A stretch of DNA of 54,287 bases from Bacteroidota bacterium (GTDB taxonomy: Bacteria; Bacteroidota; Bacteroidia; Chitinophagales; Saprospiraceae), in NCBI GenBank assembly GCA_029557915.1, contig JAKQHS010000204.1, positions 1 to 54,287 on the forward strand, given 5' to 3'. The notes beneath the pieces were generated by a model. It made no database searches. It was not told the DNA's origin and saw only the letters and a program-made list of their open reading frames with translations. The translations under genes and the position numbers were made by a program. This document shows positions 33,721-43,295 of the stretch, piece after piece (the first letter of the stretch is position 1; every line of letters starts with the position of its first letter).

Positions 33721-36700
33721 ATGCTTGATAAAATCATCCGGTTTAGCATCAACAATAAATTCATTGTACTGCTATTCACCCTGGCTATCCTGGCTTCCGG
33801 GATTTATTCCCTGCAGCATATTCCCATCGGGGCGGTACCCGACATTACCAACAATCAAGTCCAGGTGATCACCACTTCCAGGAACCTTTCGACCCAGGAT
33901 GTTGAACGGTTCCTGACCATCCCGGTAGAACTGGAAATGACCAACCTGCCCGGTGTGCAGGAGATCCGTTCCATATCCAAGTTTGGCTTGTCGGTGGTGA
34001 CCATCGTTTTTGACGAAGATCTGGGCACTTATATTCCCCGGCAACTGATCGCCGAGAAACTCAAGGCCGCCGAAGAAAAAATACCGCAGGGATTCGGCAC
34101 CCCTTTTATGGGGCCGATTACCACCGGCCTGGGAGAAATCTACCAGTATACCCTTGAGGTTGCCCCTGAGTACCGCCACCGGTATTCGACCATGGACCTC
34201 CGCACCCTGCAGGACTGGACCGTAAAGAGGCAGCTCGCGGGCATCCCCGGAGTGGTGGAAATAAATACCTGGGGAGGTTATCTCAAACAGTACGAGGTCT
34301 CCGTCCGTCCCGACCGGCTGCTCAGCCTTAACATTTCCATTCCCCAGGTTTTTGAAGCCCTGGAAAAAAACCACGGCATCGCCGGGGGAGGATATATCGA
34401 AAAGAACGGGGAAGCTTTTTTTATCCGGGGGCAGGGGCTTGCTGCAAGCATCCACGAACTCGAGAACATCAGCATTGAAGTCCGGAACGGCACCCCCATC
34501 TATATCAAAGACATCGGCACCGTCAAATCCGGATACGCCAACCGTTTTGGCGCCATCACGGCGAATGGAAACGGGGAAACGGTCATGGGCCAGATCATGA
34601 TGCTGAAAAACGCCAATTCAAACGAAGTCATCCGGGATATCAAGGAAAGGATTGAAGCCGTTCAGAAAACCCTGCCTGCCGGCATCAGCATCAATCCCAT
34701 TGTGGAAAGGAGTGAACTGATTTCCCGGACCACCTCCACCATCCTGGAAAACCTGATCCTGGGTTGCCTGATCGTCATCCTGGTGGTGCTCATTCTCCTG
34801 GGTAATTTCCGCTCGGGCCTGGTCATCACTTCCGTGATCCCGCTGAGCCTGATGTTTGCCATCTCCATGATGTATTTGCTGGGCATCGATGCCAACCTGA
34901 TGAGCCTGGGGGCCATCGATTTTGGGATCATCATCGATGGGGCGGTGATCATTGTGGAATATATTTCCTTTCAGATCAATGCCCGGTTCAGTCCGGGTAT
35001 GGTCACCAGCCGGTCCGAGTCCAGGATCCTGATTAAGGAACTTTCCACCAAAGGCGCGTCCACCATGATGCATTCGGCCATCTTCGGCCAGATCATCATC
35101 GTGATCGTTTTTATACCCATCCTCTCCCTGACCGGGATCGAAGGCAAGATGTTCAAACCCATGGCCATGACATTCTGCCTGGCCCTGGTCGGAGCCATGG
35201 TCCTTTGTTTTACCTATGTGCCGGCCCTGTCCTCCGTTTTGCTCAGGCCCGAAAATCCAAAAGCCTTTAATATCGGAAGAACGATCCACCAGTTTCTGGA
35301 CCGCCTCTATCACCCGGCGATCCGGCTTGCAATGAGATTAAAAGCACTGACCCTGGCCCTGTCTGTCGTATTGTTTGCGGTAGCCATCAGGACCTTGAAC
35401 GGACTGGGCGGTGAGTTCATCCCTACCCTGGATGAAGGCGATTTTGTGATCCAGCCTGTCCTCAAAACGGGGACCTCCCTGACCCAGACCATTTCCATCA
35501 TTACTGAAATTGAAAAAATACTTCAATCCTTCCCCGAAGTGGAAAAAACGGCCAGCCGGATTGGGGCCGCTGAGATCCCCACAGACCCGATGTCCCTTGA
35601 GGAAGCCGATGTGATCATCAAACTGAAACCGATCAAAACGTGGACTTCTGCAAAAACAAAGGATGAACTCGCCGATAAATTCAAGGAAAAATTATCCGTG
35701 ATCCCCGGGGTCGAATTTGAGTTTACCCAACCCATCGAAATGCGTTTTAACGAGTTGATCACCGGCGTGAAGGAAGATCTTGCGATCAAACTGTATGGAG
35801 AGGACCTGGACGAACTGAACCGGCTGGGCAATGAGATCAAGAATGCCATTTCCGGGGTTCCGGGCGCGGCGGACATCATCATGGATAAAGTCAGCGGCCT
35901 GCCCCAGACGCTGATCCGTTACGACCGTGACCAGATCGCCAAATACGGGATCACCATAGCACAGCTCAACGATATCATCTCCATGGGCTTCGCGGGCATG
36001 CGGACCGGTACCTTTTTTGAAGGGGAAAAAATTTTCGATCTCGTGGTAAAACTGGATGAAAATTACCGCCGGGAAATCGGGGACATTCACCTCCTTCCCA
36101 TTCCTATCCCGGGCGGAGGTCAACTCCCGCTGCAATCCTTTGCCACCATCACCGTAGAAACCGGCCCGGCCAAAATATCCAGGAACCATACCCGCAGGAA
36201 TCTCGGTCTGGGCATCAATGTCCGGAACCGGGATCTCGAATCGGTGGTGACCGATATCCAGTCCATCGTCGATGAAAAGATAAAATTGCCCCCGGGATAT
36301 ACCATCACCTACGGAGGCCAGTTTGAAAACCTGAGGTCCGCCAAAAGCCGGTTGATCATCGCCATACCGATTGCCCTGGCCCTGATCCTGGTCCTTCTTT
36401 TTTTCGCCTTTGATTCCCTCCGCGACGCCCTCATCATATTCAGTGCGATCCCACTGGCCGCGATCGGGGGCATCTTTTTATTGTATTTCAGGGATATGCC
36501 TTTCAGTATTTCCGCAGGGGTGGGATTTATCGCCCTTTTTGGCATTGCGGTCCTCAACGGCATTGTGCTGATCGACCACTACCGTGAATTGAATGTTAAG
36601 AACTTCGCAAATACGACGGAACTCATTATACAGGGCGCCCGGCAGCGGCTCCGGCCAGTCATGCTTACGGCCATATCCGCGGCACTCGGCTTCCTGCCCA

Positions 36701-36840
36701 TGGCGGTATCCTCTTCTGCCGGGGCCGAAGTACAACGCCCGATAGCGACCGTAGTCATCGGAGGATTGGTCACCTCCACCCTGCTTACCCTGGTGCTCCT
36801 ACCCATTCTTTACAGTTTTTTCAAAAAACAAAACGCATGA
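33721..36840 (+). CDS. czcA: CusA/CzcA family heavy-metal efflux RND pump
   Basis: 1039 residues, the inner-membrane RND pump of a tripartite heavy-metal exporter. Twelve helices are expected: one at residues 14-30, a cluster at about 340-500, a similar cluster at about 870-1030, and two large periplasmic loops. The TM4 proton relay typical of the heavy-metal subfamily is seen as GAIDFGIIIDGAVIIVEY with D400, D406 and E413. Opening IPIGAVPDITNNQVQVITTS is a family hallmark. The metal (Co/Zn/Cd or Cu/Ag) cannot be assigned safely. Its stop overlaps the TolC gene start by ATGA. Confidence 0.95.
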   Translation: MLDKIIRFSINNKFIVLLFTLAILASGIYSLQHIPIGAVPDITNNQVQVITTSRNLSTQDVERFLTIPVELEMTNLPGVQEIRSISKFGLSVVTIVFDEDLGTYIPRQLIAEKLKAAEEKIPQGFGTPFMGPITTGLGEIYQYTLEVAPEYRHRYSTMDLRTLQDWTVKRQLAGIPGVVEINTWGGYLKQYEVSVRPDRLLSLNISIPQVFEALEKNHGIAGGGYIEKNGEAFFIRGQGLAASIHELENISIEVRNGTPIYIKDIGTVKSGYANRFGAITANGNGETVMGQIMMLKNANSNEVIRDIKERIEAVQKTLPAGISINPIVERSELISRTTSTILENLILGCLIVILVVLILLGNFRSGLVITSVIPLSLMFAISMMYLLGIDANLMSLGAIDFGIIIDGAVIIVEYISFQINARFSPGMVTSRSESRILIKELSTKGASTMMHSAIFGQIIIVIVFIPILSLTGIEGKMFKPMAMTFCLALVGAMVLCFTYVPALSSVLLRPENPKAFNIGRTIHQFLDRLYHPAIRLAMRLKALTLALSVVLFAVAIRTLNGLGGEFIPTLDEGDFVIQPVLKTGTSLTQTISIITEIEKILQSFPEVEKTASRIGAAEIPTDPMSLEEADVIIKLKPIKTWTSAKTKDELADKFKEKLSVIPGVEFEFTQPIEMRFNELITGVKEDLAIKLYGEDLDELNRLGNEIKNAISGVPGAADIIMDKVSGLPQTLIRYDRDQIAKYGITIAQLNDIISMGFAGMRTGTFFEGEKIFDLVVKLDENYRREIGDIHLLPIPIPGGGQLPLQSFATITVETGPAKISRNHTRRNLGLGINVRNRDLESVVTDIQSIVDEKIKLPPGYTITYGGQFENLRSAKSRLIIAIPIALALILVLLFFAFDSLRDALIIFSAIPLAAIGGIFLLYFRDMPFSISAGVGFIALFGIAVLNGIVLIDHYRELNVKNFANTTELIIQGARQRLRPVMLTAISAALGFLPMAVSSSAGAEVQRPIATVVIGGLVTSTLLTLVLLPILYSFFKKQNA

Positions 36841-38033
36841 AAAGAATTTGCATCCTGTTTTTCCTTTTAGCCTGTACAGCCTCCGGGAAACTCCGGTCCC
36901 AGCCTGCCTGGACCCTCGACCAGGCGATCCGGACGGGCCGGCAAAACAACCTTCTCCTGGCGATTAAATCCCAGGAAATCAACCGTTCAAGGGCACTGGT
37001 GAATTCGTATCAGGATTTGGATAAAACGTCCTTCTATTTTCTGAGGGACCAAAACAATATTACCGAAACCGGATATATCCTGAATACGGTAGGCGCCTCC
37101 CAGCATTTTAAACTGCCTTCCTATTACAGAATGCATAAAAAATACCTGGAATCCGAAGTCGCGGTTACGGAAAGTCTGAAGGACCTGGCCAGTTACGAAT
37201 TGGAAAAAAACATCTCCCTGGTTTATCATGAACTGATCTACCTGGAAACCAGGAAAAAAAAGGTTGAGCAGATAGACAGCCTCTTCGAACTTTACAGACT
37301 GGCAGCTGCCAAGCGCTTTGATCGCGGGGAAAGCACCTTGCTGGAAAAACTGCTGGCGGACAATAAAAAAAGCGAATACGAGCTGGCCCTGGAGCAACTC
37401 CAACTGGAAATCAGGCAGGCCTACCAGCAGTTGAATTACCTCATCCGGGACAGCAGCGACAAAACCATCGTGGTCCCGGACTCCCTGGATCTGCTTACAG
37501 CCATTCCCCCGGCAGCCGGCGGTCAACCGGGCCAGGAGGTGCTGGAACGCATCCACCTGGCCAGGCAATCCGAACTGGATTGGGAAAAACAAAAATGGAA
37601 ACCGGAAATGACCGCAGAGTATTTTATGGGTTCCAATATATTCAACGAAAACAAGTTCTATCCCGGAATTCAAATCGGCCTCGCCCTGCCCCTGTGGAAA
37701 AAAGCCGGCCGCGCCATGATAGACGCTAAAACGGCAGGGCATGAAATCGCCCGGATGGAAGCGGACGCCAACCGCATCAGGCTACAAACCCAATACCGCG
37801 AGCTGCTTTTACAGGCCGGCAAGCACCGGCAGGCCATTGATTATTACAACCGGCAGGGCCTGGCCCTCGCCAGCCAGATCCAGCGATCGGCCGATCTTTC
37901 GTTCAGACAGGGTATCCTTGATTTTTTCCAATATGTGTTTGCGGTGGAGGAAGTGTCCCGGGTCTTGCTGAATGAACTCGCCGCCCGAAAATCATACAAC
38001 GAAACCATTATCCTCATCAACTATTTAAATTAA
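36837..38033 (+). CDS. czcC: TolC family outer membrane efflux protein
   Basis: 398 residues with a signal peptide (about 1-22). The mature part is long helices rich in Gln, Glu, Leu and Arg, in the two-repeat arrangement of TolC/OEP proteins (LDQAIRTGRQNNLLLAIKSQ at the start, IQIGLALPLWKKAGRAMIDA in the second half). It forms the outer membrane channel for the RND pump. Overlap with czcA by 4 nt and a gap of 8 nt to the adaptor gene show a single operon. Confidence 0.9.
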   Translation: MKRICILFFLLACTASGKLRSQPAWTLDQAIRTGRQNNLLLAIKSQEINRSRALVNSYQDLDKTSFYFLRDQNNITETGYILNTVGASQHFKLPSYYRMHKKYLESEVAVTESLKDLASYELEKNISLVYHELIYLETRKKKVEQIDSLFELYRLAAAKRFDRGESTLLEKLLADNKKSEYELALEQLQLEIRQAYQQLNYLIRDSSDKTIVVPDSLDLLTAIPPAAGGQPGQEVLERIHLARQSELDWEKQKWKPEMTAEYFMGSNIFNENKFYPGIQIGLALPLWKKAGRAMIDAKTAGHEIARMEADANRIRLQTQYRELLLQAGKHRQAIDYYNRQGLALASQIQRSADLSFRQGILDFFQYVFAVEEVSRVLLNELAARKSYNETIILINYLN

Positions 38034-38041
38034 ACGCGACC

Positions 38042-39214
38042 ATGAAATTGTTTATAAAGATCCTCGCCTGCCACCCCGCGCAACCCTGCCGCCTAAGCCT
38101 GTTATTGGGATTGATCGCTGCCGGCCTGCTTCACCCGTCGTGCAAAGGCAAAGCACCCGAAGCTGAAACGGCCGGGGAAGAACCGGAGATGGAGGCTACC
38201 ATCACCACCGAACAATTCGCTCACAGCGCCATGAAGTGGGGCACGCTGGAGGAAAAGACCTTTTACGGATATGTCCATGCCTCCGGCAAGGTTGAAACGC
38301 CTCCTTCGGCCAGGGCTTCCATCAGCCCCATGTTTGGAGGATATGTACAAAATTTCAACCTCCTTCCCGGCAACCGGGTCAGCAAAGGGCAGGTTTTGTT
38401 TTATATAGAAAATCCACTCTTTATCGACCTGCAGCGGGAATATCTGGAGTTAAAGGAACAATTGACCTTTTTAAAAGCGGATTTTGAAAACCAGGCTGCC
38501 TTGTCGGCCGAAAACATAAGCAGTAAGAAAGAAGCCCTTCGCGCCGAGTCGGCCTATAAAACTTCCCTGGCCCGGTTTGAGAGTGCCGGTAAAAAATTGC
38601 AGCTGATGGGCATTCCTCCTGAAAAACTGACCATTTCAAACCTGGTGACCCGCATGAGCATTACCGCCCCCATACCCGGACACATCACCGAGATCATGAT
38701 CACCAACGGAAAATACATTAACCCCGAAGACGTGGCCCTGCAGATCCTGAATTCCGCCGATAACCATGTGGATCTTTATGTGCTGGAATCGGACATCATT
38801 AAAATTAAACCCGGCCAAAAAATAATATTCACCCTCGGCCAGGGAACCGACCAGGAATATGAAGGCACGGTCGCCCTCGTCGGGAAGGAAGTCAGCGAAA
38901 AGGACCGTACCGTGGAAGTCCATGCCCATGCCGGCCGGGGCGTCCCGGAATCGGCCATGATCCCGGGCATGTTTGTGAAGGCGAAATTGCTGACGGGAAG
39001 CCATGTCAGTCCGGCGGTGCCCGAATCGGCCGTGATCCGCATCGGCCAAAGCCATATCGTCCTGGCCAAAAAAGAGGAAATCCAGGGCGTCATCCATTTT
39101 GAACAAATTGAAATCGTTCCCGGCATGTCCCTGGATGGCTGGGTCGAGATCAGGCATGGTGATTTAAAAAACAAAGAGATCCTGGTCAGTGGAAGCAACC
39201 TTATTCCCCTCTGA
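38042..39214 (+). CDS. czcB: Periplasmic adaptor (membrane fusion) lipoprotein of the RND efflux system
   Basis: 390 residues. A lipoprotein signal ends LLHPSCKGK with C34 as the lipidated cysteine. The biotinyl-lipoyl-like hybrid half-motifs (ISPMFGGYVQNFNLLPGNRV and MSITAPIPGHITEIMI) surround a helical hairpin at about 135-185. A beta-barrel and the membrane-proximal domain follow (VHAHAGRGVPESAMIPGMFV). It links pump and outer membrane channel. Last gene of the operon; the convergent small membrane gene ends 14 nt beyond. Confidence 0.92.
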   Translation: MKLFIKILACHPAQPCRLSLLLGLIAAGLLHPSCKGKAPEAETAGEEPEMEATITTEQFAHSAMKWGTLEEKTFYGYVHASGKVETPPSARASISPMFGGYVQNFNLLPGNRVSKGQVLFYIENPLFIDLQREYLELKEQLTFLKADFENQAALSAENISSKKEALRAESAYKTSLARFESAGKKLQLMGIPPEKLTISNLVTRMSITAPIPGHITEIMITNGKYINPEDVALQILNSADNHVDLYVLESDIIKIKPGQKIIFTLGQGTDQEYEGTVALVGKEVSEKDRTVEVHAHAGRGVPESAMIPGMFVKAKLLTGSHVSPAVPESAVIRIGQSHIVLAKKEEIQGVIHFEQIEIVPGMSLDGWVEIRHGDLKNKEILVSGSNLIPL

Positions 39215-39228
39215 GGTAAAAGATCCGG

Positions 39229-39429
39229 TTATTCCGAGGGATTGGATTTACCCCTGAGCCACATCATGACCCCTCCGAATAAAAGGAAGGCCAGGCCGGT
39301 ATAAACCGTAATGGGCTGTTTCATCTCCGCATTGATGGAATAACCCAGCAACAGGATCAGGGCGAGGACGGTAAAAAAAAGACCGATCACAAAATTGAGT
39401 TCGTCAAATCGTTTCAGGAGGGGTTGCAT
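39229..39429 (-). CDS. Small two-helix membrane protein paired with the sodium symporter
   Basis: 66 residues with two hydrophobic helices (about 14-30 and 42-58) joined by a short linker (NAEMKQPITVYTG), ending in a charged tail. Start and symporter stop are arranged TGA-TC-ATG, so it is 2 nt downstream and likely translationally coupled. Small two-helix partners are known for some sodium/solute symporters, but this sequence is not one I recognise. Function as symporter partner is inference from context. Confidence 0.7.
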   Translation of the reverse strand: MQPLLKRFDELNFVIGLFFTVLALILLLGYSINAEMKQPITVYTGLAFLLFGGVMMWLRGKSNPSE

Positions 39430-39431
39430 GA

Positions 39432-41093
39432 TCAGAAAAAGATAAGGTTTAACAATATGGTAAGCGCGATCAGGATCAGGCCCAGGGTGGCCGGCTTGCT
39501 GTACCAGGGTCCTTCGGCTGCAGCCACTTTGGGAGTTAAGGACCAGACCAGTCCGCGGAGCGCTTCATCCGGTTTGGGTTTGGTCAGGAGGCTGACGAGG
39601 ATGGTTATGAAGAAATTTGCAATAAAGGCGATGGAGGCGATAATAAAAGCCTGGCCCATGCCGCTCTTGATCACCGTCCATTCTGCGATCCAGCCCCCTT
39701 TGCCCTCCGCCACAGAAAGCCCATGCGTCAACATGGCCGCCAGGGTCCCGCCGACGAGTCCCCAGAAAGCGCCGTGCCCGGTGGTCCTTTTCCAGAACAT
39801 CCCGAGTAAAAAAGTTGCGAACAGCGGGGCGTTTACGAAGCTGAAGACCAATTGCAGGAAGTCATTGATATTGTTGAAGCTCTTGGCAATATAAGCGGTC
39901 ATCATGGAGGCCAGGATGCCGACCACCGTAGTCAGCTTGCCGACGAGAAGGTAATGGCTGTCCGATCTGTTTTTGGCAATATGGGACTGGTAAATGTCGT
40001 AGGTGAAAACCGAGTTGAAGGCGGTCACGTTCCCCGCCATGCCGCTCATGAAAGAAGCCATCAGGGCGGTGATGCCCACTCCCAGCAATCCACTGGGATA
40101 ATAGTGAGCGATCATGGAAGGCAGGGTCATGGTATAATCGAGGCCGCCCTGGTCATCAAGAGGAATGGAATAACCTTTGGCCTGAAGGGCCGGGGTCATC
40201 AGGGTAAGGGCGAGGACCCCAGGCAGGATGACGATGATGGGCATCAGCATTTTAGGAATGGCCGCCACGATGGGGGTTTGGCGGGCGGCCGTCATGTTTT
40301 TGGCGATCATGGCCCTCTGAACCACCAGGAAATCCGTGCACCAGTAGCCAAAGGACATCACAAAACCCAGCCCGAAGATCAGGGAAATAAAATGCAGCCC
40401 CATGGGATTGTCGTCCGCCGAGCCCATGTATTTCCAGGCATGGGTCAGTTCCGGGGACAGCGATTCTTTGATCACCGCCCAGCCGCCCACATCCTGCAGG
40501 GCTACGATCACGAGGGGGGAAAGGCCCAGTACGATAAGAAAAAACTGCAGGACTTCATTATATACCGCGCTGGTCAGGCCACCCAGAAAGGTATAGATCA
40601 TCACGATGCCGGCCGCGATCCAAATGGAAACGTCAAAATCCCAATGCAATATGATTTCCAGCAGTTTGGCCAGGGCATAAAGCGAAATGCCCGAAGAAAA
40701 AATAGTCATGGCTGCAAAAGAGATCGCATTCAGCCCTCGCGTTTTTTCATCAAAACGAAGGGAAAGGTATTCGGGTACGCTCCTCGCTTTGCTCCCATAA
40801 TAAAAAGGCATCATGTACACCCCGAGGAAGACCATGGCGAAAATGGCGCCCACCCAGTAAAAATGAACGGTCATGATCCCGTACTTCGCCCCTGAAGCGA
40901 CCATGCCAAGCACTTCCTGAGCCCCCAGATTGGCGGAAATAAAAGCCAGGCTGGTGATCCAGAGGGGGATCCGGGTCGACTGCCGGAGGAAGTCGTTGCT
41001 CGACTTGATTTTTTTCTTGATGATGAATCCCACCCCCACCACAAAAAGAAAGTAGGCAATGATGATCAGGTAATCGTATGCGGTTAAGGTCAT
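39432..41093 (-). CDS. Sodium:solute symporter (SSS family)
   Basis: 553 residues with about 14 membrane helices. Family marks: IAYFLFVVGVGFIIKKK near the N-terminus, ISANLGAQEVLGMVASGAKYG, EYLSLRFDEKTRGLNAISF, and LMASFMSGMAGNVTAFNSVFTYDIYQ with the sodium-site serines near position 330-350. The closest style is the SGLT-like branch (sugar or other organic solutes with sodium); substrate is unknown. It precedes a 66-residue membrane gene. A one-mismatch -7 box (TATCTTTC, plus 41114-41121) lies 20 nt upstream. Confidence 0.92.
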   Translation of the reverse strand: MTLTAYDYLIIIAYFLFVVGVGFIIKKKIKSSNDFLRQSTRIPLWITSLAFISANLGAQEVLGMVASGAKYGIMTVHFYWVGAIFAMVFLGVYMMPFYYGSKARSVPEYLSLRFDEKTRGLNAISFAAMTIFSSGISLYALAKLLEIILHWDFDVSIWIAAGIVMIYTFLGGLTSAVYNEVLQFFLIVLGLSPLVIVALQDVGGWAVIKESLSPELTHAWKYMGSADDNPMGLHFISLIFGLGFVMSFGYWCTDFLVVQRAMIAKNMTAARQTPIVAAIPKMLMPIIVILPGVLALTLMTPALQAKGYSIPLDDQGGLDYTMTLPSMIAHYYPSGLLGVGITALMASFMSGMAGNVTAFNSVFTYDIYQSHIAKNRSDSHYLLVGKLTTVVGILASMMTAYIAKSFNNINDFLQLVFSFVNAPLFATFLLGMFWKRTTGHGAFWGLVGGTLAAMLTHGLSVAEGKGGWIAEWTVIKSGMGQAFIIASIAFIANFFITILVSLLTKPKPDEALRGLVWSLTPKVAAAEGPWYSKPATLGLILIALTILLNLIFF

Positions 41094-41127
41094 TGGGGTT
41101 TCGCTTGTTTTTCGAAAGATAGAAAAA

Positions 41128-41446
41128 AGCTGGAAGCTCGAAGCTCGAAGCTCGAAGCTGGGGGCTCGAAGCTGGGGGCTCGAAGCTGGAAGCTCGAAGC
41201 TGGAAGCTCGGAGCTGGAAGCTAGGGGAGGGACTTCTAAACCTCCGAGACTGCCAGGCTAAAACGCCCTAACTTCTAACTTGGAAGCTGGGAGCTCGGAG
41301 CTGGAAGCTCGAAACTCGAAACTCGAAGCTCGAAGCTGGGAGCTGGAAGCTCGAAGCTCGAACCGAAGCTGGCGAAAATCTCTGAATATGCAATAATCCC
41401 AGGAGCCGGCGTCCCCAGCTTCTAACTTCTAACTTCCAGCTTCTAA
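41128..41446. repeat. Degenerate tandem repeat tract (AGCTCGA/AGCTGGA/AGCTGGG words) with inverted end
   Basis: Between the arfB stop and the symporter start, words of the type GAAGCTCGAAGCTGG repeat from 41128 to about 41375, interrupted at 41224-41280. From 41413 to 41446 the reverse-complement words appear (CAGCTTCTAACTTC), so long foldback structures are possible. This fills the 356-nt gap; no gene is seen. Confidence 0.88.
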
Positions 41447-41449
41447 TGC

Positions 41450-41857
41450 TCAGTCAAACTTCCTCCTCCTCCCCTCTTTCTTCTCCGATTTTATTTTTTT
41501 CACCTTCAGCCGTTGGGCCTTGCTGGCTGAGGTTGGCCGGGTCCTGACCCTTTTTTTCCGGGGCAGGAGGGCTTCTGTGACCAGGGTGTACAACTTCAGG
41601 ATGGCCGCTTCTTTGTTGGCGGACTGGGAACGGCTGGCAGATGCGTGGATATAGAGTTCTCCCGACTCGTTGATCCGGTTGGGATATTTGGCGTGCAACA
41701 TGGCTTTTTGCTCTTCCGAGAGGGCCGGCGAATCACCGATATTAAAATACAGGGTGACTTTGGTCTCGGTCTTATTGACGTGCTGGCCACCCGGACCGCT
41801 GCTCCGGGAGGTTTCGTAGCGGCAGGCGGATAACAATTGGGTCAGGTTTATCTTCAT
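41450..41857 (-). CDS. arfB: Alternative ribosome-rescue factor ArfB
   Basis: 135 residues, the length and order of ArfB (YaeJ). The catalytic GGQ is at residues 23-25 in SSGPGGQHVNKTETKVTL. The C-terminal tail is rich in Lys and Arg (KAQRLKVKKIKSEKKEGRRRK) as needed to enter the empty mRNA channel of stalled ribosomes, where the GGQ releases the peptide. It is therefore not a normal release factor, which would be larger. It lies between two repeat tracts. Confidence 0.94.
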   Translation of the reverse strand: MKINLTQLLSACRYETSRSSGPGGQHVNKTETKVTLYFNIGDSPALSEEQKAMLHAKYPNRINESGELYIHASASRSQSANKEAAILKLYTLVTEALLPRKKRVRTRPTSASKAQRLKVKKIKSEKKEGRRRKFD

Positions 41858-41865
41858 GGTAGGAT

Positions 41866-42027
41866 GCTAGGATTAATAGGATTGATAGGATTAATAGGAT
41901 TAATAGGATTAATAGGATTAATAGGATTGATAGGATTAATAGGATTAATAGGATTGATAGGATTGATAGGATTGTAGGATTGATAGGATTGTAGGATTGT
42001 AGGATTTGGGATTTGGGATTTGGGGAT
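41866..42027. repeat. Tandem 9-bp repeat tract (AGGATTAAT/AGGATTGAT)
   Basis: About a dozen or more near-perfect 9-bp units AGGATTRAT, then shorter AGGATTGT and GGATTTGG variants up to the galK stop. It spans the entire galK-arfB gap and lies immediately upstream of the arfB start on the minus strand, so copy-number change would alter the arfB leader or promoter region. Confidence 0.9.
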
Positions 42028-43170
42028 TTATTCGCTTCCGGATATTTCCAACTCGCCCAATTTGACTTCGATTACTTCAGGCGCGATCCTGAATTTTTCA
42101 ACATATCCTTCTACGACTTGATTCAAAATAAAAGTTTTTTTCTCTTTGTCCACCAGGCAGAGTACACAACCCCCAAATCCTCCCCCCATGATCCGGGCCC
42201 CGGCGGCCCCTGTCGCCCTGGAAACTTCGACAATAAAATCCGCTTCCGCGCAGGATACTTCATAATCGTCGCGCAGGCTGGCATGGGTTTCGTACATGCA
42301 TTGACCGGCGCCTTCCCAATCCCCCTCTCCGACCCTTTCCGCAAAGCGAAGGACCCTCCGGTGTTCGGAAATGGCATGCCTGGCTCTGCGGGCTTCCGTA
42401 TCGGTGAGCACCGGGATCTCGTCAAGCTCATCCAGATTAAAATCCCGGTAAGTCCCTGTTTTTGAAAAATAGGATTTGAGGGATTCCAGCGCGCCTTCCC
42501 CTTCTTTGCGCCTGCGGGCAAATCCCCCGTCGTTGAGCTGATGATGCACCAGGGTATTGACCAGTATGAGCTCATACTGCCTGAGGTCGACGGGGATATA
42601 TTTAATCGTCAGGTCACCACAATCCATGAGCAGGAAAGTATCTTTTTTCCCAAAGAGGCAGGCATACTGATCCATCAGTCCACAAGGGGTGCCCAACCGG
42701 TGTTCGGCCGCCTGGGCAAGGTAGGCGATTTTGGAAGCCGGGAGGGACCACCCGTTGAACCGGTTCAATGCCGTAATGAATCCGCACAAAAGGGCCGCAG
42801 AGGATGCCAGGCCGGCGCCTGCCGGTAAGTCGGAACCGATCCAGAGCCGGAAAGGCGCCGTCTCATAACCCGATTCGCGCAGGATCTGCAAAGCCATATC
42901 CGGATAGGCTGACCAATGGCTGGAGGGGACCGGATCTTTATCAAAGCTTACCAATTCCCCGTATTTTCTGGAATACAGCATGGCTTTCGAAGCCGTACCG
43001 GGACCGATCTGCAATTCCGTGCAGCGGTCAATGGCAGCGGGCATCACATAGCCCCCGTAATAATCTATATGTTCCCCGATAAGGTTGATGCGGCCAGGGG
43101 CCCTGACGGTCCAGTCCGGGGAAGAGCCAAACAACTGGAAATAGGAGTCTTTTACAATGCCGGATTCCAC
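42028..43170 (-). CDS. galK: Galactokinase
   Basis: 380 residues if the GTG at 43170 is used; the frame stays open to a TTG at 43221, but the galactokinase fold begins just after the GTG. Signature blocks: APGRINLIGEHIDYYGGYVMP, the ATP-binding LPAGAGLASSAALLCG, and RIMGGGFGGCVLCLV. It phosphorylates galactose to galactose-1-phosphate (Leloir pathway). A near-match -7 box TATCTTGG lies 18 nt upstream of the GTG (plus 43189-43196), embedded in a palindrome, supporting this start. No other gal genes are adjacent. Confidence 0.93.
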   Translation of the reverse strand: MESGIVKDSYFQLFGSSPDWTVRAPGRINLIGEHIDYYGGYVMPAAIDRCTELQIGPGTASKAMLYSRKYGELVSFDKDPVPSSHWSAYPDMALQILRESGYETAPFRLWIGSDLPAGAGLASSAALLCGFITALNRFNGWSLPASKIAYLAQAAEHRLGTPCGLMDQYACLFGKKDTFLLMDCGDLTIKYIPVDLRQYELILVNTLVHHQLNDGGFARRRKEGEGALESLKSYFSKTGTYRDFNLDELDEIPVLTDTEARRARHAISEHRRVLRFAERVGEGDWEGAGQCMYETHASLRDDYEVSCAEADFIVEVSRATGAAGARIMGGGFGGCVLCLVDKEKKTFILNQVVEGYVEKFRIAPEVIEVKLGELEISGSE

Positions 43171-43273
43171 CTTCGAATAAATTAAGGTCCAAGATACTTG
43201 GAGAATCTTTTTTTTACCCAAATTTTACCATTCATCCGGGGAAAGGGCTACCATGGCAATGGATAAATCTCCT

Positions 43274-43281
43274 TATATTTG
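43274..43281 (+). promoter_or_regulatory. -7 box TATATTTG for tRNA-Cys
   Basis: Exact TAnnTTTG match ending 14 nt before the mature 5' end of the tRNA. Confidence 0.65.
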
Positions 43282-43295
43282 CCCCTCGTTCAACA

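Noticed and set aside
34618-35313. 231-residue minus-strand ORF
   Set aside because: Antisense shadow of czcA with a charged, low-complexity product.
39852-40895. 347-residue plus-strand ORF rich in His and Gly
   Set aside because: Antisense to the sodium symporter; composition is what reversed membrane-protein codons give.
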